DNA of 64,000 bases, taken from the NCBI GenBank assembly GCA_006176705.1, contig QRFJ01005057.1, positions 62,001-126,000 of the forward strand, in the 5' to 3' direction. Source of the DNA: Cocos nucifera. Taxonomy: Eukaryota; Streptophyta; Magnoliopsida; Arecales; Arecaceae. Shown in pieces: positions 1 through 11,256 of this stretch. Position 1 is the first letter of the stretch; each line of letters opens with the position of its first letter. The notes under the pieces are model-generated. The model was given only the letters and a program-made list of their open reading frames with translations. It did no database searches and was not told the DNA's origin. Both the position numbers and the translations under genes were made by a program.

Positions 1-440
1 ACTATTTAAAATTAGATTTAAAATCTAAAAATAAATTATAAATTATTTTAGATCTTATCTAATATATTTATGATTTAGGTTATTCGGATTAGCACATATT
101 AGGACAACCTCTCCTCTATAAGGGATAAACCTTACAGTAGGACAACCTTATAATCAGTATGTCCAACCCAATATTATTTAGATCTAATCTAAATAATCTA
201 AAATAGATCTAACATCTATTTAATTTTAGATTTAAAATTAAAAAATAAATCATGAAGTTATTTAGATCATATCTAACTTATTCATGATTTAAGAATAGAT
301 CAGCACATACTAGGACAATTTCTCCACTATAAGGGATAAACCTTACAGCAGGACAATCTTATAGCAGTATGTATGATCTTTAGAGTTTTATTTTTTAGAT
401 TTAATTTAATACAAATATGATCATGTTATAAATGAATCTA
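1..440 (-). other. Leader of minus-strand copia F, with tandem duplication
   Basis: AT-rich sequence on the internal side of the primer-binding site of a minus-strand copia element. No coding potential is visible. It holds two tandem copies of a roughly 211-bp unit: the block beginning gcacatattagg near 92 recurs near 303 as gcacatactagg, both followed by the same ataagggataaacc core. The rest of the element would lie left of the window. Confidence 0.6.
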
Positions 441-455
441 GATTCTCTGATACCA
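441..455 (-). other. Primer-binding site of copia F
   Basis: On the minus strand this reads tggtatcagagaatc, which matches the copia primer site complementary to initiator-Met tRNA (TGGTATCAGAGC) over its first eleven bases. It abuts the end of the minus-strand LTR to the right, which fixes the element's orientation. Confidence 0.7.
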
Positions 456-456
456 C

Positions 457-2945
457 TAATAGAAAATATGCAGGATTTCATGCATGAATTTTAAAACTTT
501 TTTGAAATGTAACATAGTAGAAGTTATAAATTAAACCTTTTAATCTACAAATGCATATAATCAAATTACTAAACCTTACAACTAGGATCTATAACATGTC
601 ATATTATATTTCAAATCAAAAAATAAAAGATTTGGTATTGATCAAATCAATATCCTAGATCTAGAATGATTCTAGATCTAAAATCTAGATCGCATCTAGG
701 TGAGAGAAGAGATCAAATCTCTTACCTTTGCATAGGTCGAGAATTTCATGGTTGACTTTCATAGTTGTCTTTAGAGCTGCACACGCATCCAGCCTCTATA
801 GGTGATTTACACGAGGCTGTAATAAAATCAGAGGTTCGACGAATGAAGATCTGCTCGAAGTGCTAGCTTCTTGCGGATCCCTTCTGATGGTTAATCAAAT
901 AGATATTCTTCAAATCTCTTGGACCCTCCAAGAGATGAAGAATACATGGAGAATTGAGGAAGAAATCTAATTCTTGGATCTTCAAAAAATTAGAAAATAA
1001 AATGTACAAAAAACTATCCTAAGAGAAGATAGATCTTCTCTTTCAGCATATTAACCTTTGATGTCCTGAATGCATCCCCATGCCAGGATAAGAGGAGACC
1101 TTCTCCTCAATCATTTTTCATACTCTATAGGCCTCTCTCTCTATGATTTTACTGATGATAAAAACCTGACAAAAGATGAAGAAGAATGGTTCTCAAAGAA
1201 ATCCTAAGAGAAGACCTTCTCTTCTTCTTCTCTCATCAAGACAAGATCAAATCAAGTGCAAATCAAAACACCATGCCCCAACTCCTTGGAGCATTGATCC
1301 ACCATGCTCTCTACCTCTTTCTTTCAGACTTTTATCACATAAAAATTATGTAAAATTAGAAAGAAAAAAACTTGAAAGAAAACTATAAGAGAAGATAATC
1401 TTCTCTTACCTTTGTCTCTACAAGACATCAACTTTTGATGTCTTAATTGAAGAATCTCCTCCAAGAAACTTGGCCGCTAAATTTCCCATGCCTCCTCCTC
1501 CTCTTTCTCTTGAATTTTTGTGGAGGAACTCAAGGATATCATGTTCACCCAAAAAAATAGGAGGCACCCTATTTATTAGGAAGACTAGGTCAAAACCTAG
1601 TCTTCCAAGGAGTCTTGATGGCGTCCAACTCTTGGATGCCACCCTCCTTATTTTTTGCATGAACAACCTAATGCCAATGACCAAATGAAGGTAAAAAACA
1701 TGAAAAATCCCTAAAAAATAGGCACAAAAAATAATAAATGGTCTGGAAAGCATGGAACAAATAGGGAGGAGGTGTTTTGGTCAATTGGGACTCATTCAAA
1801 TAGAAATAAACGCAAACCACTTTCCATAATGAACCAAATCATATTTGATTTAAATTAAACTAGATATGGGGCATGAAAAATCAATATTAGGCACAAAAAT
1901 CATAGAAAAAATCTAGAAACAAAATTAAGTGGGCATTGGAGATTATTTGCGCAAGGAAGGAAACAAGGAATCCTAGTCTAACTAGGATTCTCATGTATTG
2001 ACTAGGTCAAACTAATTTTTAATCTAATTAAAATATAATTAGTGCAAGCTTAATTATGGATGATTCTAGTCCAACTAGAAAACTAATTAAGTTAGGTTCA
2101 AACCATATTTAAATCTAATTTAAATCTTAACTCAATTAGAAATTAGGTGCACTCAAATCCTAGTCTGACAAGGACTTGTTATTCTTTGCAATTGGCTTAT
2201 CCAATAAATCAATTAGACTTAATCCAATTAAGTCCAAACTAAATCTAATTAAATCTAATTCAATTAAAATTGATCTCAGCTCGATTGCTCAATCAAATTG
2301 ACCTAATTAGCAATCTAATTGCTAATCGATCATCCTGCAACACTTGCATTAGGTCAAACATCAATCGCATTGAATGTTTTACCATAGAATGATTCTCAAT
2401 CATCAATTAACCATTTGATTAAGTTACAACCTCTAATGTGTGTGACCCTATAGGTTTGAACCTAAGCCGATAGCATAGGAGCCAATTTCTATGCCAATCG
2501 AAGTAGCCATCTAGCAATGGTTCCCGACATCTGATTAGATCGAATGTATGCAAAGCAACATTCTTAGAACCCTGACCCATGGTTATCGTATAATTTACCT
2601 CTATGACTAATAATACTCAAGAAAACTTTGAGTCTACTGTCAACACTCATATAAGTTATCTCTATTGTATCTTAAAATTTTGCAAATCCCATAACTTCTC
2701 ATGAGGATTACCCAGGCCTAGGCTTTGCTAAATTGAAACACAACGAGACATTCTCTTTCTGAAGCTAATCAGGAGTGGTCAATTCCATCTTGACTCACAC
2801 ACCAACTTTATAAGTACTTGACTGTATCCAGAAACCTTCTGAACCTATATTAGAAAAATAGATTGTCCGACACCAAAGTATAGTGAGTTGCTTGCAAGTA
2901 CCGTGGTGATCTCAGGTCAGAGGAACACTTATAGCATCTAACTTT
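457..2945 (-). mobile_element. 5' LTR of copia F (truncated)
   Basis: LTR of about 2.5 kb on the minus strand. It belongs to the same family as the D LTR at 43934-46508: both share blocks in the same order, including the tgcacac..cagcctct segment near the primer site, the ccaactcttggatgcc segment, and the long stretch ending near gagttgcttgcaagt. Its outer 5' end is missing, because homology to D stops just before the G1 insertion at 2951. The LTR body has AG/CT-rich repeats (agaagat..cttctct) around 1020-1410. Short open frames inside it match no family and are treated as chance. Confidence 0.65.
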
Positions 2946-3082
2946 GAATGTGTTGGGGGTAAAATGACCCCTGCTGAAGTCCTTAACTATCGATTCCCAT
3001 CTTGAAGGAACTCGTCGATCCTCTAAATGATGAGTCCAGGTTGGAGAATTTATCATGGGCGTGGTGAAGCTCGGACAGATGA

Positions 3083-3480
3083 TCTTGAACATTGAAAATA
3101 GTCGCATGCCATTCGGACTTCTCCAAACTAGATTCCTTCAGTTGCATGCCTTTCGGACTCATCCAAGTTGGATTGCTCTAGTTGCACTCCTTCTGGACTC
3201 CTCTAAGTTGGATTCCTCTAGTCATGCTCCTTTTAGACTTCTCCAAATTGGATTCCTCTAGTCGCATGCCTTTCAGGCTCCTCCAAGCTGGATTCATCCC
3301 GTCATACTCCATTCGGACTCCCCCAAGATAGATTCCTCCAGTCATGCTTCTTTCAGAATCCTTCAAGTTGGATTCCTCTAGTCGCGCTCCTTCCGCACTC
3401 CTTCAAGCCGAATTTCCCTAGTCGGGCTCCTTTCGGGCTCCTTCGATTGTGTTTCTTCCAGTTGGACTTACTCTGGATGC
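3083..3480 (+). repeat. 40-bp minisatellite in the G1 5' LTR
   Basis: About ten imperfect copies of a 40-bp unit beginning ggattcctctagt and ending ctcctccaagtt. A matching array is at 24600-24950 in the 3' LTR. G3 has a related array with a 29-bp unit. The G2 LTR shows no such array. Confidence 0.8.
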
Positions 3481-3935
3481 ACTCATCCAGTCGTGCTTCC
3501 TTCAGCCAAAGTCCCTCCACTCAAATATCCTCTATAATGAGCTTCTCCCAACCAAACACGGACCTCCCAAACACCATCAATTGAAGCCATACAAAAGGAC
3601 CTTGTCAAATCGTTGATCCACGATAATTGCATCACGAAGGAGGGAACACAATATCTCAGGACTCAATTTTGTGGGGCCCCTATCTGCGTATGATCCAGGA
3701 TGCTTCCGAGCTTCTTGAAGTCACAAGACATTGCCCCAGCAAATCTCGACCGATTACAAGCTCATCGCATAAACCAAAGTCTCCAATCAACAACCAAACC
3801 CCAATAAATGGATCTCAATCGCTTGCAAGTCACGACAAGTGACAACACATCCCTCGTAACAAACTCCACGTGAACCTGAATGGCCCACTACCAGACAGTT
3901 ATGGCTATCACCATCAGTTTGTTATAAGCTCCATC

Positions 3936-3943
3936 TATATAAG
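3936..3943 (+). promoter_or_regulatory. TATA box of the G1 5' LTR
   Basis: TATATAAG followed by ggaccctccagata. The same core occurs in the G1 3' LTR (25427-25434) and, on the minus strand, in the G2 LTR (56050-56057), so it is probably the U3 promoter of this gypsy family. Confidence 0.65.
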
Positions 3944-4149
3944 GGACCCTCCAGATACATTTCTTTCTATGCTAAAAGCTCTACTAAAATTTTTTAGTGT
4001 TCTATTTCTATGAATAGAGAATTAGCTTGACCATCGGAGGGTCTTGCTGGAGCCACCCCACCTCCAATTTGGACTTATTTTGTAGGTCATGTTAGTGACC
4101 TTGTCTTACTAACTCCAACTAATTTTGGCATCCATAGTTTTCTACAACA

Positions 4150-4172
4150 ATAGAATTGACGCTAGAGGAAGG
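4150..4172 (+). other. Primer-binding site region of G1
   Basis: The sequence after the LTR reads gaattgacgctagaggaagg. G2 (ggattggcgctagag) and G3 (ggattggtgctagagg) have the same segment at the same place, so the ancestral site contains TGGCGCTAGAG. The priming tRNA is not identified here. Confidence 0.6.
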
Positions 4173-4258
4173 GTTCGCTTGATCCCTTGTTCTTAAAGAA
4201 GTGCTTGGTGGAATTTCATCTCAGCATCTCCTTCTTCTTCTCCAATCATCTCTATGGG

Positions 4259-5825
4259 ATGCCTCCTAAGAAGGCATCAACGAGATGATCTGCTACCTCC
4301 ATGACTAGATCCCATCTAGATTCGCTTGCTCTAACTTCATCTTTGACACCATAGGCTCCTCCACCAGCGGCAATGGTGGACATGGAGTAGCTCAACCTAT
4401 TGGTCCAATAGGTTAGAGGTCTCATCGAGGTAGTACAAGCTATGCAACAGCACCCGACATTAGTTCAGTCAGAGAGAGCCTCATCGGAGTATAGAACCCG
4501 ATGATTGGATGACCCACCTGGGCTAATCATCTAGTGACCCCTAAAAAGAGGAAGCAGAGCATGGAGAGCCCTTGCTCTGATCATGACTCCACCTTTAGAG
4601 GATCTCTGCCTCCACTCTACTAGAAGATCCTGGAGATCCATGGTCGAGAGGATCTTTTGGATCAAAAGCTACAAGAAATGAATCGATGGATCGAGAAACT
4701 CTGTCAGGTCCCCCCACCCATGGCAATGATATCTGCACGGACCCCCTTTCTCCCAACGAATCATGCAAGAGCTTGTCCCACTAAACTTTAAGCTCCCTTA
4801 ATTCGAAAGCTACAATGGGATTGTTGATTCGATCGACTATCTGAAGGCCTTTCAAACAATGATGCTGCTTCATGGCGCATCCGATGCCATCTTGTATTGA
4901 GCTTTCCCATCTACTCTAAAGGAAGTAGCATGAAATTGGTACTTGGCTTTTAAGCCAGGTATGATCTTCCTCTTTGACTAAATGAGCCATTAATTTATGA
5001 CTCATTTCATAAGCAGTCAACGCCCAAGGCATGGCTCAGACTCTTTCATCAACATCAAGCAACAAGAAGGGAAGTCCATCCAAGCTTATGTCAGTCGCTT
5101 CAATGCTGCTGCCCTGAAAGTTCATATCTTGGATCAATCTTTCATCATGGCCATACTAAAAGGTGGCCTTTAGAAGAATGACCTACTATTCTTCCTGAAG
5201 AAGAAGTACCCCAAAAATTTTGCTGATATGTTGGCCTAAGCTGATGGCTATGCTTGAGCAGAAGAGGCCTTCAAGGCCAAGGATGATGAAGCCATAGGAG
5301 AGCGGCGTGTAGAAGAAATTAGCAAGCCTATAACTGAAGAGAAGTTAAGCAAAGCTCGACCGTGCTCTCGAACTCCTCTTGAGTGCAAACAAGCACGGAC
5401 CCCTCCCCGAGCTTGTTGACAAAAATGCCCTGATAGAAGGGCATGGCAAAACTCTCCCTCGAGAAGATTCTACAACTATGCCCTCCTCAATCCTCCCAAA
5501 ACCCAGGTGTTGATGGAGATCAAGAAGTAGCTATTGAGGCCTAAAAGGATGCGCACTCACCCTAGCAAGCACAATCCTAGCAAATACTACCTCTGCCATT
5601 ATGACCACGGTCATGATACTGAAGAATATATCTAGCTTCAAGATGAGATTGAGGAGCTTATTAAGCGAGGTCGGCTTGGCTGATTCCTTCGATGCCAGCC
5701 TGAAGCAAGAGAAGATCGATCAAGGGCACCACCGCTGCCAAAACTACCAAGGAGAGAGAAGCAACAAGAAGATCGATTATCCCTTGGCATCATCAACACC
5801 ATCTCTGGAGGACTTCAACTAGAAA
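4259..5825 (+). pseudogene. gag of G1 (degenerate)
   Basis: Begins at ATG with MPPKKAST, the same start as G3 gag (61621), followed by a stop. The retrotransposon gag domain follows (about 4780-5270), with recognisable blocks such as FINIKQQEGKSIQAYVSRF and AAALKVH. A CCHC-like zinc finger lies near 5590, where G2 has KYCLYHHDHGH; here it reads KYYLCHYDHGHDTEEY, so two of its cysteines are lost. The reading is interrupted by many stops, many where Gln or Trp is expected. It once encoded the capsid/nucleocapsid protein and cannot do so now. Confidence 0.75.
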
Positions 5826-5904
5826 AAATCGGTGGATCGATAGAACTGGCTAAGAGATAGAAAATTGAAGAACCCATTGCCTTCACTGAAGAAGATGCAC
5901 AAGG

Positions 5905-6260
5905 GATTCAATTTTCCCATAATGATGTGGTTCTAGTTTCTTTAAACATTACTGACTATGATATACACCGCATTCTTATTGATAATGGAAGCTTTATCGA
6001 TATCTTATTTTGTGATGATTTTTCTAAAATATCTATACCTAATAATCGATTAAGACCAATAAATTTCCCATTGGTAGGCTTCACTGATGATGTTGTGCCA
6101 GTTGAAGGGATAATAAGATTAACTATGGCTGTAGGATGATACCCAAGGCAATCTAGGGCTCAGGTGGATTTTTTAGTGATGAAAGCTCCATTTGCTTACA
6201 ATGCAATTCTCAGTCAGCCTGGCAAAAATGCACTTCAGATGGTGGTGTCGACTTATTAGC
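5905..6260 (+). pseudogene. Aspartic protease of G1
   Basis: Retropepsin-like domain of the gypsy polyprotein, which would process gag-pol. The active-site motif is visible as ILIDNGSFIDILF, with the catalytic Asp at 5981 and the D-x-G triad intact (DNG). Downstream are the conserved FPLVGFT and QVDFLV blocks. An open stretch covers 5927-6139 and a stop follows. G2 and G3 have Gly to Glu at the triad, so G1 keeps the better copy. Confidence 0.75.
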
Positions 6261-6479
6261 AAAAAATAAAGTTTTTAACAAGTTATGGGATTGGAGAAGT
6301 TAGAGAAGATCAAGCTCTGGCAAGGTATTGCTACTCAATTGCTTTACAAAGAGACGAACAATTACACCCTTGTCCAGTTGATGGGCTAGATGTTTGGGAT
6401 GACCTTATTAAAGAATGGGGGGAACCCATGGAAGATCTTGTCTCAATCCCTTTGAATGATGGAAACAAAGAGTACGCGA

Positions 6480-7950
6480 TGTAGATCAGCTCCAATCTGG
6501 AAGAAGAGGTATGAAAGCAGCTCATTGACTTCCTATAGAGAAATGCAGATATCTTTGCTTGGGTTTCCATAGACATGCCTAGAATAGATGCTGAAGTCAT
6601 GGAACATCACCTGGCCGTTAATCCCAAATATCGGTTGGTGAAAGAAAAAATGCATGGCTATGCTCCGAAGAGACAGAAGACAATTATAGAAGAAGTCAAC
6701 AAGCTCCTCAAAGCTGGGTTCATTCGAGAAGTCTTTTATCCGAACTGGGTCTCCAATGTAGTCTTTGTTAAGAAGGCAAATGGTAGGTGGAGAATGTGCA
6801 TAGATTTTAAAAGGTTAAATAAGGCCTACCAAAAAGATAGTCACCCCCTACCCATAATTGATTAACTGATGGATGCAACTTTAGGCCATGAACTTCTCAC
6901 TTTTATGGATACCTTCTTCGGCTATAACCAAATCTAGATGGCACTGGAAGATGAGGAGAACACTACTTTTATTACTGACCGTGGTCTCTATTATTACAGG
7001 ATTATGCCTTTTGGACTGAAAAATGTAGGAGCAACCTACCAGTGCCTGATGAATAAGATCTTCAAGGAGTAGATCGACCGCAACATGGAGGTTTATGTAG
7101 ATGACATGCTTGTCAAGAGCCAAACTTCAATAAATTATATAGCCAACCTTAAGGAGACCTTCAATGCTCTTCAAAGATACAAGATAAAGTTGAACTCGAT
7201 CAAGTGAGCCTTCGACGTGACTTCAAAAATGTTTTTGGGATTCATGGTGTCGAGGTGTGGAATCAAAGCAAATCCGAAGAAGATTTAGGCAATTCAAGAG
7301 ATGACTACCCCAAAATTAATAAAGAAAGTTCAATGCCTAATAGGAAAGGTAATAGCTCTTAACCACTTCATCTCAAGGTCGACTAAATGATGCATGTCTT
7401 TCTTTCAAGTTCTCAAACAGTCAAAGAACTTCTGTTGGACCGTCGAATGTCAACAAGCATTTGAAGAACTCAAGAACTACATTGGCTCACCTCCCCCATT
7501 AGCAAAGCCTGAACCTGGAGAAGAACTATTTTTATACCGATGGTCTCCCCAGTGGCTCTTGTAGTGGTCTTAGTTAAAGAAGAAGCAAAAGTTTAGCGAT
7601 CGATCTACTATCTAAGCTAGGTCCTAAGGGATGCTGAGACCACATATACTAAGTTTGAAAAACTAACTTATGCTCTACTGATTATAGCCCGGAGACTCCA
7701 ACCTTACTTTCAAGGGCATACTATAACTCTCCTTACTGATCAACCAATCAAAATAGTTCTTTATCGAATAGATGCCTTTGAAAGAATTGCAAAATGGATA
7801 ATTGAGCTTACAGAGTTTGACATCAACTTTCAGTCTCGACTGTCAATTAAGGCTCAAATATTGATAGATTTTATAGTAGAATATACTATTTCGGATGAGA
7901 TCAAACTGGAGCAGAACAAAATCAGTATTCCATGGTTGCAACCAAGCTCT
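6480..7950 (+). pseudogene. Reverse transcriptase and RNase H of G1
   Basis: RT domain from about 6575 (MPRIDAEVMEHHL) through the KAGFIREV, KKANGRWRMCIDF, and GLYYYRIMPFGLKN blocks, ending with the catalytic box YVDD at 7094-7105, which is intact. A tether follows, then the first RNase H (about 7620-7900, with YTKFEKLTYALL and a later AKWIIELTEFDI block). Stops interrupt the frame, for example between SHPLPIID and LMDAT near 6864. This would copy the element's RNA into DNA. The copy is inactive because the frame is broken, although catalytic residues survive. Confidence 0.82.
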
Positions 7951-7980
7951 TCTAAAGAAAAAGCAAATCTCCTTGAAGGC

Positions 7981-8450
7981 TTCTAGATGCTGTATATGGA
8001 CAATTCATCCAATGGTTCAGGCACAAGTGCTGGGCTGATCTTGGTTAATCTAGATAGAGTTATTGCCAAATATGTGCTGTGTTTTAAGTTTGCTGCAACA
8101 AACAATGGGACAGAATATGAAGCTCTGATCATGGAATTAAGAATAGCCAAAGAACTAGAAGTAGATTGGCTCCAAGCTTACAATGACTCCTAATTGGTAG
8201 TGGAACAAGTTAGCGATAATTATGAAGCTAGGAAGGAAAGCATGATGAAGTATCTCGAGAAAGTGAAGAATCTTACTTCTATCTTTAGCAATTTTGACAT
8301 CAGGTAGACTCCGAGAGTAGAAAATGCTAGGACAGATCTTCTCTCTAAATTGGCCACATTGGCTCCAATTGAACTGCCTAAAGAGGTCTTCTTTAAAGTT
8401 CTAAAATGCCCAAGTTCGAAAGAGCTGGTCTGTAATGCAGGTCGACCATG
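7981..8450 (+). pseudogene. Archaeal-type RNase H (second RNase H) of G1
   Basis: A second RNase H between the RT-linked RNase H and integrase, the diagnostic arrangement of the Tat clade. It reads LYMDNSSNGSGTSAGLIL, then NNGTEYEALI, then AYNDS, then NARTDLLSKLA. The four acidic positions expected for catalysis (D, E, D, D) are all still present, with only a few stops between them. It is thought to have been acquired by retroelements as an extra RNA-hybrid nuclease. G2 has the same domain at about 51520-51985 (minus). Confidence 0.78.
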
Positions 8451-8499
8451 AGTCCAGCTGGATCGACCTGCTAGTTGCTTATTCAAGGATGGAGTTCTT

Positions 8500-9350
8500 C
8501 CTTATGATCCAAAAGAAGCTCGAAAACTTAAAAACCAAGCCTCCCGGTATGTTTTATATGAAGGAAAGTTATATAAAAGATCATATTCTTTACCACTCTT
8601 GAAATATCTCCGACCTTCTAAGGCCAATTTTGCATTATGAAAAGTACATGAAGAAATCTACGAAAGTCATCTTGGGGATAGATCCCTATCTCATAAATTA
8701 CTTTGGCAGGGCTAGTATTGGTCGACAATGTACCATGATACTATAGAGTATGTCAAAAAATGTGATCGATGTCAAAGGAATGCAAATATTCAATGACAAC
8801 TAGCCTCTGAGCTTACCCTTCTGAGTGCTCCATGGCCATTTGCACAATGAGGAATGGACATACTCGAGCTCTTTTTCATGGCATTCGGACAGCGAAAGTT
8901 TCTCTTGGTGGCAATTGATTACTTCACAAAATGGGTGGAGGCCGAACCCCAGGCAAAAATCATCGAAGCAAAGGTATAAGACTTCATCTGAAAGTCAATT
9001 ATTTATAGATTCGGCCCACCTCGGATCCTTATAATAGATAATGGGTGATAGTTTACTGGAACAAAATTTGCCTAGTTCTATGAAGACTTAAATATCTTTC
9101 ATAATTTTACATCAGTAGCCCATTCATAGGCAAACGACAAGACCGAGGTAACCAACATAATCCTTCTATAAGGTATTAAAGCAAAACTCAAAAGAGCGAA
9201 GGAAACTTGGGTAGACGAACTCTATCATATACTTTGGGCATACCAAACTATCCAAAGATTATAGAGTGGGAAGACTCTATTTGTCTTAGCCTTTGAAATC
9301 GAAGCAGTCCTTCCGATAGAGCTCAAACTATCATCAACATGGGTTGTGGC
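8500..9350 (+). pseudogene. Integrase of G1, 5' part (split by copia A)
   Basis: Zinc-binding HHCC domain visible as ESHLGDRSLSHK and KKCDRCQR. Catalytic core: GMDILELF (first Asp), LLVAIDYFTKWVEAEP, ILIIDNG (second Asp), NDKTEVTN (Glu). The DDE residues survive although several stops interrupt the frame. The gene stops in mid-domain at 9350, where copia A begins, and resumes at 19318. Confidence 0.82.
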
Positions 9351-11239
9351 TGTTAGATGTGTGTCCTAGAAGCCAGATTGGCTAACACTTGTAATACACT
9401 TGTAAGGATAATTTTATAATTTTTACTATAAATTAATAAAAAAATTATTTTCTATCATAGTGTGTATTTAAAATGTATGTGATAAATCCTTTGAGTTAAT
9501 GGTAATGACAATTCATATTTTCAAAGAGTTAAAAATTTAAGACATGAATTTTCATAATTAACTCATAAACTACTCTCAACCGTAGGATCATCACAAAGAT
9601 GGTGATTAATCTAGAAGGTTGGTGTACGATCGCTTTCTTTGAGTAGATGAGTCTTAAGTCTATGATGTGGAGATACCGAAGCGAGAGTACAGATACTCAT
9701 TAGAGAATGAGGGCACTGAGCTTGACCACCTCAAGCATTCATAAGGAAGTCAACCTTCTCACCAATGACTGGCTCAATGTTGTAGTAGTGTGTCTGGTTC
9801 TTTGACCTGAGGTGCATCGATAATTTACCTTAAGGGTGTTGTAGTTTGACTATACCATAACTCGATCTCCTAGTCATTCAAAATCCTGAGATGTATGTTG
9901 GCTATAGCACGTTCATTGTAGGAATTGGATTGCACTAATAAGGAATCTATCTATCTCGGTAGATGAGTAGCCCTATGATGATCATGAGAATCGAGTTCAT
10001 AAGCCCATGGCCATGGCAGAGTGAAGATGATAGAAGGAGTTTCTATAAAGGATTTCATATAGGACTCAAATTGAATGATTAATTCATATGATGGATATTG
10101 GGTTTGACAAGTTCACCTTAACCCTAATCCTGTTGGGGCTCAAGATTAAAGAATCCAATCACACAGGTAGCTGCACTGAGAGGTTCACTTTCAATTTTGA
10201 TGGGTTGCCACCATATATTGCTAGGTGTTACTAGTAGATTTTGATGATCGATCATTCTAATTATATGAATAAGAAAAGTTTTAGTCTATCGAAAGGTATT
10301 TCGATGATGTCGATGATGGAGATCATGATATATCTCATTATCATATGAAATTGAACCTAACTAGATCATACAAACAAGAGTTTGGGTCTTGATGTCATCA
10401 ATTGAGCTAACCTAGTTTGATTGATTTGGATTAGATCCAATCAGTTTCAAGGTAATCGTGCTAGCGCACGATTGAGCCTGACTTTCTACTTCTGTAATCT
10501 TTTTGATTCATCATAATCGAGTCAAATTTGATTTAACTCATTCCTGTATCTTGAATGAGTTTATTTTTATCTAACTGAAATAAGTTCAGATTAGATTAGT
10601 TATGAAAATTAAATTCATTCCTAGTTTAATTAGACTAGGGTTAATAGTTGACCCAATTGAGAGAATTAAGGGTCACATGATCAGAGAATTTTACAAAATT
10701 CTCTAAAAATTTTTTTGTTCTACTTTTTGGCTATGTGATAGGGAAGGAGTTATACTTTTGGTGTGAAAAATTTTGTGATTTTTGGAGGTGCTTAGACTAG
10801 GTTTTAATAGAGTTTGATTTGGATCAAACTCTTGAGGGAAGAGTCCTAGACGCACATGGACTCTTCTTTATCCTTTCATGCTGCCACCTTCTAGATGGAT
10901 TTTTGGCATCAAAACTAGATGAGATCTGGGGTTTTTCATGAAGATCAGGTTCAGGAGTCCCAATGGTTGAATTAATAAGGTTTTTGATCAAAAAGGGACT
11001 CTTTATGGTACTATATCTAGTATAAGAACTCTTCTCATGAAATTACTTAAAAGTAATTTATTTTTTCCACACTCAAAGAAGGCTTTCCTCTAATATCCAT
11101 ACCCCCTCTATCCTCTCTCTCCCTCTCTTATACATGTCTAAAAAGTTAGGCACAAATCTGAGTTGAAGGTCCAAGATTTTTGGCATAAGATTCAGCAGTT
11201 AGCGTAAAAAGTTTTTGGCATAAATTAGTTTTTTCTTCA
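9351..11239 (+). repeat. 5' LTR of copia A
   Basis: Begins tgttagatgtgtgtcc and ends ttttttcttca just before the primer site. Relative to the 3' LTR (17045-19312) it lacks about 380 bp near its end: after agattcagcag it jumps to gtttttggcataaat, whereas the 3' copy continues for about 400 bp. Confidence 0.85.
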
Positions 11240-11256
11240 ACTGGTATCAGAGCTAG
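11240..11256 (+). other. Primer-binding site of copia A
   Basis: actggtatcagagctag, a match to the initiator-Met tRNA site TGGTATCAGAGC. Confidence 0.85.

Larger units (their letters stand above)
2951..4149 (+). repeat. 5' LTR of G1
   Basis: Starts at TG of tgttgggggtaaaatg and ends at ctacaaca. Its partner is the LTR at 24443-25645, with which it shares the whole block order. It contains a 40-bp minisatellite (about 3083-3480) in U3 and a TATA box at 3936-3943. The primer site follows at once. Confidence 0.88.

Noticed and set aside
1176..1753. Frames of 70-111 codons in the copia F LTR
   Set aside because: Opposite-strand overlap, low complexity and no match in the homologous D LTR.
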